From the NCBI GenBank assembly GCA_029820915.1, contig JALGUI010000352.1, positions 1-5,417 of the forward strand: a stretch of DNA of 5,417 nucleotides. The letters are read 5' to 3'. Below, one piece after another: positions 1 to 5,378 of the stretch. The translations under genes and the position numbers were made by a program. Each line of letters starts with the position of its first letter. Within the stretch, counting starts at the first letter, position 1. The notes under the pieces were generated by a model, which ran no database searches, had not been told where the DNA came from, and saw only the letters and a program-made list of their open reading frames with translations. Origin of the DNA: Candidatus Zipacnadia bacterium. GTDB taxonomy: Bacteria; Armatimonadota; Zipacnadia; Zipacnadales; UBA5352.

Positions 1-24
1 CCCGACGTGTCACCCGGCGTCCTG

Positions 25-50
25 GCGGCCGGCCCTCTCGGGCCGGCCGC
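25..50. repeat. Perfect 11-bp hairpin in the leader of the first gene
   Basis: Bases 25-35 (GCGGCCGGCCC) are exactly complementary to 40-50, with a TCTC loop. All paired bases are G or C. It lies 92 bases before the ATG at 142. It could end a transcript entering from the left or sit in the 5' leader of the gene. No T-tract follows on either strand, so an ordinary intrinsic terminator is not well supported. Confidence 0.75.
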
Positions 51-128
51 TTCCGGCTGTCCCGGCCCGGAACTGATGGCCGCCCAGTCCCGTCTAAGAA
101 CGCGTCGGCTGCGAGAACAGAGCCGGGC

Positions 129-134
129 AGGAGG
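129..134 (+). promoter_or_regulatory. Ribosome binding site deciding the start of the first gene
   Basis: AGGAGG lies 7 bases before the ATG at 142. This supports that start over the earlier in-frame ATG at 7, whose extra 45 codons run through the GC hairpin and encode no recognisable leader. Confidence 0.85.
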
Positions 135-141
135 AAGCAAG

Positions 142-936
142 ATGCGCACCTCACGACGCACCGGCGTGCCTCACACGCTCGTCCTCGCAGTGCTCGCGCT
201 GGTGCTACTCGCCGGACCGGCCCTCGCCGAGGTCTACTACTGGGGCGATGGCACGCCCGATGGCAAGCGCAGCATCGGCGGCGGCGGGCACCTGGTGTTC
301 TTCGACGCGGGTCCCGACGGACGGTGGCTGAACTCCGTCGAGATGTTCGGCTCGCGCTATGGCGGCGGGCAGCCCCCGGCCGAGGACTTCCATCTCTACA
401 TCGTGGACATCAACCGCGCCATCCTCGCCGAGGTCGCCCTCCCGTACTCGCTATGGGAGCGCGGGCCGGAGTACTGGCGCGACCTCCCCATCCCGACGAA
501 GGGCGTGTTCATCGGCATCGACACCGGCGCCAGTTACTCGTACTCGTGGGTGCCGGGCGTCGAGGGCCAGTGGACCGAGGACTTCAACTGGATGGTGCGC
601 GCCACCGTCGATGGTGAGCCCTTTGGCGACCCCAACGCCCGCGAGTTGATCGTGCTCGCCGACGGCACCGCCTTCTTCGACACCGTCGAGGCCGTGACCG
701 ACGACGGCTCAGCACTCCAGACAGCCGGTCAGGGCGAGATCGCCACCGCCGACATCGTCAGCGTCCGCTTCGACGCCTTCCGGTTGTCGGTGGCGGGCGG
801 GGTCACCGTGCACCTGACCACCGGCGCCATCATGCAGGGCGAGATCATCGGCATCGACGACGATGGCGTCCACCTCAGCGTCGGCGGCCAGGAGAGGACC
901 ATCTCGAAGGGCATGATCTCACGCATCGAGTTCTGA
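142..936 (+). CDS. Exported beta-rich protein with two C-terminal SH3/Sm-like repeats
   Basis: This 264-residue protein probably acts outside the cytoplasm. Residues 1-29 form a signal peptide: a basic N-terminus (RTSRR), a hydrophobic stretch at 12-25 and a likely Ala-Leu-Ala cut site before Glu30. Residues 42-157 look like a beta-sandwich rich in Tyr, Trp and Gly, with notable segments GGGGHLVFF (46-54), SRYGGGQPP (71-79) and FNWMVR (148-153). Residues 168-210 and 220-264 align as an internal duplication: each has a short strand, a D/T-G turn, a D-D-G turn, a Gly-Gln and a final Ile/Val-Ser-x-x-Phe. This resembles the small beta-barrel repeats (SH3 or Sm type) common in secreted proteins of Planctomycetes-like bacteria. 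I see no catalytic motif and assign no function. It is transcribed towards the operon on the other strand. ORF, start and export are well supported; domain names are inference. Confidence 0.88.
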   Translation: MRTSRRTGVPHTLVLAVLALVLLAGPALAEVYYWGDGTPDGKRSIGGGGHLVFFDAGPDGRWLNSVEMFGSRYGGGQPPAEDFHLYIVDINRAILAEVALPYSLWERGPEYWRDLPIPTKGVFIGIDTGASYSYSWVPGVEGQWTEDFNWMVRATVDGEPFGDPNARELIVLADGTAFFDTVEAVTDDGSALQTAGQGEIATADIVSVRFDAFRLSVAGGVTVHLTTGAIMQGEIIGIDDDGVHLSVGGQERTISKGMISRIEF

Positions 937-990
937 GCTGCCGGCGCATCACCAGGTGATCGCTGCCTCCGCCGCCGTGGGACGAGAACA

Positions 991-1043
991 GCGCGAGACC
1001 GGCGGAGTTCGCCGCCGGCCTCGCGTGCGGTTCGATCCGCGAG
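991..1043. terminator. Hairpin between convergent genes, possible bidirectional terminator
   Basis: Bases 993-1004 pair with 1013-1024 over 12 positions with one mismatch (A998 against C1019) and an 8-base loop. Pair C992-G1025 extends the stem. Bases 1020-1025 (CTCGCG) can instead pair with 1038-1043 (CGCGAG), so the two stems are mutually exclusive. The structure sits in the 110-base gap between the stop codons of two converging genes, where a shared terminator is expected. No U-tract follows on either strand, so the terminator role is inferred from position and stem strength. Confidence 0.5.
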
Positions 1044-1046
1044 TCG

Positions 1047-1571
1047 CTACTCGGCCACGGGCACCTGCCAGCTATACACGTGCGAGCCGCTGCCGAAGTA
1101 GATGCGGCCGTCGAGGTAGTCGCCACCCGGGCCGACGCCGACCGGCGAATCGGCCAGCATCTCGATCTCGTGCGAGTGGGGCTCGGTGTTGATCTCCGCG
1201 ATGCCCCGCTGGAAAAGCATGAAGATGCGACCGTCGGGCGCGGGCACGAAGATGCGCGGGCCCTGCTGGCCGTTGGTGCGGCCGAACTCCTCCTCCAGGT
1301 CGCGCTCGCGGATGACCTCGCGCGTGGCCGGCCCGAAGACGAAGAACCGGGTGGAGTCCACGACGCCGTAGACCAGCCCGTTCGGTGCGAGGATCATGTC
1401 CGAGTAGTTGCGGGCACCGGCGATGGCCGGCTCGCGCCACTCGATCTGCTTGGTCGCCAGGTCCAGGATGAACAGCTCGGCCAGGCTGGCCTTGACCTCA
1501 CCGCCCGTACCCGCGGCGATGGTCGTGCCGCACAGCAGCTTGCCATCGCGCAGCGGCACCATGCTCATCAC
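1047..1571 (-). CDS. C-terminal open frame of the broken beta-propeller gene
   Basis: This 174-codon frame carries the last blades (LDLATKQIEW, FGPATREVI) and the ending GRIYFGSGSHVYSWQVPVAE before a TAG stop. The first residues, MSMVPLRDGKL, repeat the last residues of the preceding open frame, because the 35-bp unit is translated in both. Removing one unit joins the two frames as QSVMSMVPLRDGKLLCGTT. Confidence 0.6.
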   Translation of the reverse strand: MMSMVPLRDGKLLCGTTIAAGTGGEVKASLAELFILDLATKQIEWREPAIAGARNYSDMILAPNGLVYGVVDSTRFFVFGPATREVIRERDLEEEFGRTNGQQGPRIFVPAPDGRIFMLFQRGIAEINTEPHSHEIEMLADSPVGVGPGGDYLDGRIYFGSGSHVYSWQVPVAE

Positions 1572-1605
1572 AGCTTGCCATCGCGCAGCGGCACCATGCT
1601 CATCA
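1536..1605. repeat. Exact 35-bp tandem duplication
   Basis: Bases 1536-1570 are repeated without change at 1571-1605, with no spacer; the next base (C) also matches. The unit lies inside the propeller coding sequence. Because 35 is not a multiple of three, it shifts the frame and creates a TGA at 1570-1568. With no divergence between copies, it is either very recent or an assembly join made across an overlap. Confidence 0.97.
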
Positions 1606-1912
1606 CCGACTGGTCCTCGATGAGCTGCTCGTGCGCGACGACGGTGGCCTCCTGGGTCTCGCGGTCCCAGAACATCAGCCCGCCGCCGGTCAGGCCGTAG
1701 CCCGGCGTGCCCGCGAGGATGATCGTGCGGCCGTCCGGGTAGGGCAGTAGGTCATGGGGGCGGTTGATGTCGGGGTGCGCCGCCGTCAGGTAGAGCGGGT
1801 TGCAGTCGGCGTTGTCCTTCGCGGTCGTCACCCACTCGCGCGACGGGTCCCACTCCAGCAGGAAGCCGTGGCCGTAGCCGCCCACCCAGAAGCGATCTTC
1901 GGTCGGGGCCAC
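1568..1912 (-). CDS. Middle open frame of the broken beta-propeller gene
   Basis: This 114-codon frame starts with GTG. The true coding in it begins earlier, about 1950, where the frame reads Trp-Thr-Asn-Arg-Ala-Ala-Tyr-Gly-Gln-Trp. It contains further blades: FWVGGYGHGFLLEWDP, an NRPHDLLPYPDGRTIILAGTP-like stretch, and a WDRETQEATVV turn. It stops with TGA at 1570-1568, created by the duplication junction. No independent ribosome site is visible, so separate expression is unlikely. Confidence 0.55.
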   Translation of the reverse strand: MAPTEDRFWVGGYGHGFLLEWDPSREWVTTAKDNADCNPLYLTAAHPDINRPHDLLPYPDGRTIILAGTPGYGLTGGGLMFWDRETQEATVVAHEQLIEDQSVMSMVPLRDGKL

Positions 1913-3006
1913 GGTGTTCCACTGCCCGTACGCCGCCCGGTTGGTCCACTCGTGTCGGCCACCGGGTCGTAGCGGAAGAAGCGCATGGGGAAGGCCGTGC
2001 CGCCGCAGATGGTGCCGTCGGGCGCCGCGGCCAGGCCCATCAGGTGCGCGCCCTCGCTGGTGTAGTCGAACTCCAGCTCGCGCGTCTCTCCCTCGGCCGT
2101 GGTCACCGCCATCTTCCGGTTCACCAGGTCCACGGACGCCAGCCGCTCGCCGTTGGGGAAGTTGCGGTGGAACAGGCCCTGGCTGCCGGTGATGATCGGC
2201 TTCGCGTTGCGCTCCGGCAGCGCCTCGATTGCCTGCGCCTGGCCGCCGTAGAGCTCATAGTACAGCCCGCCGGGCGCCGTGCCGTAGACCTTGCCGTCCA
2301 TGTCGCGGTAGACGGTGCCCGAGCCGTGCGCGCGCTGGTCCTCGGGGATGACCGGCGTGGCCTCCCCCGTCTCGCGGTTGAGGATGATGATCTGGCTGGC
2401 GGTGCTGCCGACGCCGAAGTATACCCAGCCCTGGTCGTCGGCGGCAACGGAGCGCGGGTACTGCCTCCAGTTCTGCGTGTACACGTGTCCATAGTCGCGC
2501 ATCTCGCCGCTTTCCGGATCGTAGGAGACGACGCCGCTCTGCGGGTAGGTGGCCGACCAGATGACGCCCTCGTCGTCCTCGGTCATGCTCATCGCCATCT
2601 GCGGCGTGGTCTGCTCGAAGAACGTGAACTCGCCCACCGTCGGGTCGAACTCGCAGAAGTGGCTCCCGAAGTGCGTGTAGTAGCGGTTCCCGCTCGACAG
2701 CACCGAGGCGTAGGGGCAGTCACCGGTCCTGAACGGCGCTGCGACCTGCTTGGCCTCTCCCGTCTGCGCGTCGATCATCAGCAGCGCGTAGCCGCCGGTG
2801 TGGTCGAACAGCCAGACCAGCACCACGTTGTTGCCGTCGCCATCGACGGTCGCGACGGTCCCGCGATGGTTGCTCACGGGCGTGGCGACGCCGTGGTGCA
2901 TGAAGCCGTTGCCCAGGTCCTCCGATTCGGCGAACACCGCCTGTGCGGCCAGGGCCAGCAACGGTACGGTCAGGATCGCGAACGTCTTCCAGAAGCCCAG
3001 CTCCAT
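1828..3006 (-). CDS. N-terminal open frame of the broken beta-propeller gene
   Basis: This frame runs for 392 codons. It holds the signal peptide and roughly the first 350 residues, with at least four blade-type turns. Genuine coding ends about base 1952, after the Tyr-Asp-Pro-Val-Ala-Asp-Thr segment. The final 40 or so codons are out of frame and give an Arg/Ser/Gly/Trp-rich tail that should not be read as protein. If the frameshift is real, the product is a secreted, truncated propeller. Confidence 0.7.
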   Translation of the reverse strand: MELGFWKTFAILTVPLLALAAQAVFAESEDLGNGFMHHGVATPVSNHRGTVATVDGDGNNVVLVWLFDHTGGYALLMIDAQTGEAKQVAAPFRTGDCPYASVLSSGNRYYTHFGSHFCEFDPTVGEFTFFEQTTPQMAMSMTEDDEGVIWSATYPQSGVVSYDPESGEMRDYGHVYTQNWRQYPRSVAADDQGWVYFGVGSTASQIIILNRETGEATPVIPEDQRAHGSGTVYRDMDGKVYGTAPGGLYYELYGGQAQAIEALPERNAKPIITGSQGLFHRNFPNGERLASVDLVNRKMAVTTAEGETRELEFDYTSEGAHLMGLAAAPDGTICGGTAFPMRFFRYDPVADTSGPTGRRTGSGTPWPRPKIASGWAATATASCWSGTRRASG

Positions 3007-3015
3007 CGTGCTCAT

Positions 3016-3021
3016 CCTCTC
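3016..3021 (-). promoter_or_regulatory. Ribosome binding site of the propeller gene
   Basis: On the minus strand GAGAGG occupies 3021-3016, nine bases before the ATG at 3006. It touches the alternative ATG at 3015 with no gap, so 3006 is preferred. The choice changes the protein by three residues only. Confidence 0.6.
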
Positions 3022-3028
3022 GCATGTC

Positions 3029-3056
3029 GGGCGACGCCTCCCGCCGAGGCGTGCCC
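3029..3056. repeat. Hairpin between the DinB-like and propeller genes
   Basis: Bases 3034-3040 (ACGCCTC) pair exactly with 3046-3052. Outer bases 3029-3032 (GGGC) pair with 3053-3056, leaving G3033 bulged. The stem totals 11 bp with a 5-base loop. It fills most of the 61-base gap between the two genes and ends 8 bases before the propeller ribosome site. No U-run follows on the minus strand, so it may tune RNA stability or translation rather than terminate. Confidence 0.65.
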
Positions 3057-3067
3057 TGTGGGTGATC

Positions 3068-3509
3068 TCACTGCTCCCCCGCGAACAGCAGCGCGAGCGC
3101 CTGGATCTGCCCCGCGTGCCAGAACTCGTGCTCAGCCGCGTACAGCCACAGGTCCAGCCGCGTCGGGTAGTCGTACTTCTCCGGCGGCTCGGCCAGCGCC
3201 TCTTCGCCGGCCGCGCGCACCTTCGCCAGCATGTACTCCCGCACGCGACGCTTGAGCGCCGGCAGCTTGTCGCCGCCGGCCGCGTCGATCTCCTCCTGCG
3301 ACACCGGCGCATCGCTCGCGTCTACCCTCGCGCACCTCAAGAACCACAGGTCGCATCCGGCGAGGTGGCGCAGGACCTCGTCGAAGGGATTTCGCCTCCC
3401 CGCCCGGTCGCTCCGCTGCTCGTTCGGCGACCGGGAAGTCCCCGACCGCCACGTCCAGCCAGTGCATGGAGCGTTGGAACGCGCGCTCGACCAGCTCCAT
3501 CGGCTCCAT
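3068..3509 (-). CDS. DinB/YfiT-like metal-binding four-helix protein, with an apparent one-base frameshift
   Basis: After removing one base this gene encodes 146 residues, close to the usual DinB-family length. The C-terminal helix holds E-H-E-F-W-H-A-G-Q-I (126-135), the typical H-x3-H...GQ signature. With His48 in the second helix (VLRHLAGCDLW) it completes the three-histidine metal site at 48, 127 and 131. DinB-like proteins bind a divalent metal and include thiol-dependent transferases and stress proteins; the substrate here is unknown. The N-terminus MEPMELVERAFQRSMHWLDVA is in one frame and NPFDEVLRHLAG onwards in another. Dropping one A from AAA (3390-3392 on the plus strand) joins them as RPGGEANPF, like the family's R-P-x-x-x-A-N-P. 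An uninterrupted frame does run from an ATG at 3541, but its first 50 residues are Arg/Ser/Trp-rich shadow sequence. The preferred start has GGAGGTGGAG just upstream and lies 25 bases past the sulfatase stop. Confidence 0.75.
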
Positions 3510-3514
3510 CCGCG

Positions 3515-3524
3515 CTCCACCTCC
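3515..3524 (-). promoter_or_regulatory. Ribosome binding site of the DinB-like gene
   Basis: On the minus strand GGAGGTGGAG spans 3524-3515, five bases before the ATG at 3509 (ten from its first GGAGG). It supports 3509 over the ATG at 3541, which overlaps the sulfatase stop, and over the in-frame ATG at 3500. Confidence 0.75.
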
Positions 3525-3534
3525 GAACGGTCCA

Positions 3535-4932
3535 TCACCACTCGGGCGCCAGGACGTCGCCCGTCTCGCGCATCCAGGTCGCCAGCACCGCGCGCATCTC
3601 GCGCACGATGTCCTGACTGCCCGGATCATCGATCAGGTTCTGCAGTTCGTCGGGGTCGTGTCCCAGGTCGAAGAGTTGGTCGCTGTCCCCGTCGTGGTAC
3701 ACGTACTTCCAGCGCTCGCCGATCACGGTGCGCATGCGGAACCCACCGGACTTCCAGCCGTTGTACTCGGCGAACGTATGCCCGCGCCACTCGGTGTGCG
3801 GATCGTGCAGGATCGGCGCCATGCTCTCGCCCTGTACACGCGCCGGCGGCTCCATGCCCAGCAGGTCCAGAAGCGTCGGCGCCAGGTCGGTCTGCGAGGT
3901 AAGGTGCGCGCGGCGGCCCGGCTCGACGCCCGGCGCGCGCATGATGAGCGGGATGTTGATGCTCCGCTCATACAGCACCATCTTCTGGTAGATGCCGTGC
4001 GAGCCCAGCATCTCGCCGTGGTCGGTCGAGGCCACGATGATGCTGTCGTCGAACCGCCCGGTCTCCTCCAGCGCCGCCAGTACCATCCCGTGGCAGTGAT
4101 CGACGAACGCGACGTAGCCGTAGTAGGCCGCGATCGCCGGCGCCCAGCGCTCCCACTCCCAGCCGAGCGTGCCCAGCGCCCCCGGCGCCTCGCGCACGCC
4201 CTTCGGCAGCTCCGACCGATCCATGCCGAAGCCCGGCGGCGGCTCCAGCTTCTCCGGGTCGATCAGGCTCATCCACGGCTCGGGCACCAGTAGCGGCGGG
4301 TGCGGCCCGGCCAGCGAGCACCATGCGGCGATCGGCCGGTCGGCGGGCGCTTCGCGGATGAACCGGGCAACGCGCTCGGCGTGCAGCATGTCGGGGTGCT
4401 CGTCCGCCGGCCGGGTCCAGGTCGCCGGCACCGGCACCGAGATCTGCGCCGGCTCCACGCCCGCGTCCGTCGTGGTGTAAACGTTCGCGCGCTGGTCGTC
4501 GGCGCTCATCCCGAGCGCGACCAGCTCCTCGCCATGCTGCTCGTACGGGAAGCGGCCCTGCTGGAAGTGCGCGTACTCGCCCGTGCGGTCATCCTCGGCC
4601 GGTCGGTCGATGTGCCAGATGCCATCATAGGCCACGAGGTAGCCCGCGTCGTGCAGGCGGTCGATAAGCAGCTCCGAGCCCGCCTCGATGGTCTGGTAGC
4701 CCTTGCCGAAGCTCGTGGCCCCGTGCGCGTGCGGCCAGCGCCCGTTCATCATCGACGGCCGCGTAGGGATGCACAGCGGGGTCGCGCAGTAGTAGCGGTC
4801 GAAGACCGCGCCCTCCTCGGCGAGGCGGTCGAAGGTCGGCGTCGGCGCCGGGCCGCCGTACGGGCCGATGGCGTTGCGCTGGAGCTGATCGCACAGCAAC
4901 ACGACCAGGCTGCGTCGGGCGACCTGTGACAT
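3535..4932 (-). CDS. Sulfatase-family (S1, formylglycine-dependent) hydrolase
   Basis: This intact 465-residue protein belongs to the sulfatase branch of the alkaline phosphatase superfamily, which cleaves sulfate esters and sometimes phosphate or phosphonate esters. Cys54 starts C-I-P-T-R-P-S-M-M-N-G-R, matching the C-x-P-x-R motif converted to formylglycine. Likely metal ligands are Asp15-Gln16 (L-L-C-D-Q), residue 54 and Asp304-His305 (S-T-D-H-G-E). His211 (A-G-P-H-P-P) and Lys317 are probable active-site residues. The C-terminus has the family's L-F-D-L-x-x-D-P-x-E-x-x-N-L. The D/Q and D/H pairs recall phosphonate monoester hydrolases and choline sulfatases rather than the D-D/D-N arylsulfatases. 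Oddly, the usual G-K-W-H is G-I-W-H (104-107), without its lysine. No signal peptide is seen, so it probably works in the cytoplasm. The start has GGAGG seven bases upstream; the in-frame ATG at 4977 adds 15 residues but no signal. First gene of a likely three-gene operon. Substrate unknown. Confidence 0.93.
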   Translation of the reverse strand: MSQVARRSLVVLLCDQLQRNAIGPYGGPAPTPTFDRLAEEGAVFDRYYCATPLCIPTRPSMMNGRWPHAHGATSFGKGYQTIEAGSELLIDRLHDAGYLVAYDGIWHIDRPAEDDRTGEYAHFQQGRFPYEQHGEELVALGMSADDQRANVYTTTDAGVEPAQISVPVPATWTRPADEHPDMLHAERVARFIREAPADRPIAAWCSLAGPHPPLLVPEPWMSLIDPEKLEPPPGFGMDRSELPKGVREAPGALGTLGWEWERWAPAIAAYYGYVAFVDHCHGMVLAALEETGRFDDSIIVASTDHGEMLGSHGIYQKMVLYERSINIPLIMRAPGVEPGRRAHLTSQTDLAPTLLDLLGMEPPARVQGESMAPILHDPHTEWRGHTFAEYNGWKSGGFRMRTVIGERWKYVYHDGDSDQLFDLGHDPDELQNLIDDPGSQDIVREMRAVLATWMRETGDVLAPEW

Positions 4933-4938
4933 GCGGCG

Positions 4939-4944
4939 TCCTCC
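4939..4944 (-). promoter_or_regulatory. Ribosome binding site deciding the sulfatase start
   Basis: On the minus strand GGAGGA occupies 4944-4939. From its final A there are six bases to the ATG at 4932, seven from the GGAGG core. The alternative ATG at 4977 has no such site. Confidence 0.85.
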
Positions 4945-5040
4945 GGGGTGCGCGGCGTCACGCCATATTATTGACATCTCGGGCGCGGTCGGTGCGTCTG
5001 CGCCGTACGTCGTTGTCGTACGGAGGGGCTGCCCGAGCGT

Positions 5041-5066
5041 CGGACCCCGCCCAGGGGCGGGGTCCG
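5041..5066. repeat. 26-base GC palindrome
   Basis: Bases 5041-5052 (CGGACCCCGCCC) are the exact reverse complement of 5055-5066, separated only by AG. A real RNA hairpin would open the innermost pair to give about 11 bp and a four-base loop. No U-tract follows on either strand. Confidence 0.85.
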
Positions 5067-5218
5067 CGCGAGGGTGAGGCGCGCCGGCGCCTCAGCTTCC
5101 ATGCCAGCCCGGCCGTTGCCGTTGTGCCGGAGGATGCTCCCATCCTCACGGCGCCCTGTGTCCTGCGAAGCAGGTACCGGGGGGCGGCCCGAAGGGCCGC
5201 TGTCCTTGCCGTCAGGAG

Positions 5219-5259
5219 GGGCGAGCTTCCCTCAGACCGCAAGCGGTCTGCGCTCGCCC
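5219..5259. repeat. Two-tier hairpin
   Basis: Outer arms 5219-5226 (GGGCGAGC) and 5252-5259 pair over 8 bp. Inside them, 5233-5240 (CAGACCGC) and 5243-5250 pair over another 8 bp. The tiers are joined by an uneven internal loop of six bases against one. The nested design suggests a folded RNA rather than a plain terminator. Confidence 0.75.
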
Positions 5260-5345
5260 GGTCGTTGCGTCGTTTGGTCCCGCCCACGGGCGGGACTGCG
5301 GTTATGCGCGGGCCGAGAGAAGCCAGAGGCTTCTCCAATGGAACC

Positions 5346-5378
5346 TGACGCCTGCGCAACACAACCGCGCAGGCGTCA
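5346..5378. repeat. 12-bp perfect hairpin with nine-base loop
   Basis: Bases 5346-5357 (TGACGCCTGCGC) are exactly complementary to 5367-5378. The loop, 5358-5366, is A/C-only (AACACAACC), unlike the GC-rich surroundings. It directly abuts the next hairpin. Confidence 0.85.

Larger units (their letters stand above)
1047..3006 (-). pseudogene. Secreted beta-propeller protein, broken by two frameshifts
   Basis: Read from 3006 and repaired at two places, this gene encodes a 641-residue secreted protein. Residues 1-26 are a signal peptide (hydrophobic core at 9-25, likely cut after Val-Phe-Ala). The rest is a run of propeller-like blades marked by a recurring F/Y-D-P-x-T-G-E turn: IDAQTGEAKQV (78-88), FDPTVGEFTFF (120-130), YDPESGEMRDYG (162-173), LNRETGEATPV (209-219), then WDRETQEATVV and LDLATKQIEW further on. 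These resemble WD40/NHL/PQQ-like or Vgb-lyase-like propellers. No catalytic set is clear, so binding or enzyme activity cannot be chosen. Frame breaks: one base missing near 1951-1954 (GAC ACG AGT GGA should probably read GAC ACC GAG TGG) and a 35-bp tandem duplication at 1536-1605. Undoing both gives exactly 642 codons. The start at 3006 has GAGAGG nine bases upstream; the ATG at 3015 directly abuts that site. Assembly error or true decay are both possible. Confidence 0.82.

Noticed and set aside
7..141. In-frame upstream extension of the first gene from the ATG at 7
   Set aside because: It runs through a perfect GC hairpin, encodes Pro/Gly/Ala-rich sequence and hides the signal peptide. The ATG at 142 has AGGAGG at the right distance.
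2044..3255. 403-codon plus-strand open frame opposite the propeller gene
   Set aside because: It is rich in Arg, Val, Ala and His, lacks any motif I recognise and mirrors a clear secreted protein on the minus strand. Long shadow frames are expected at this GC content.
3007..3312. Minus-strand extension of the propeller frame upstream to 3312
   Set aside because: The added residues are Arg/Ser/Thr-rich and out of frame with the DinB-like protein they cover. Signal peptide and ribosome site place the start at 3006.
3388..3440. Programmed frameshift in the DinB-like gene
   Set aside because: There is no standard slippery heptamer and the stem lies before, not after, the junction on the coding strand. 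A sequencing error or mutation is simpler.
3466..4293. 275-codon plus-strand open frame opposite the DinB-like gene and sulfatase
   Set aside because: Shadow of the sulfatase coding strand; no domain and no ribosome site.
4971..4976. TTGACA on the plus strand as a -35 box
   Set aside because: The expected -10 position 17 bases on is GC-rich with no TATAAT-like sequence, and no plus-strand gene follows.
4926..5362. Overlapping open frames of about 135-140 codons on both strands through the hairpin array
   Set aside because: Arg/Ala-rich composition follows the palindromes, both strands are open alike and no family features are seen.
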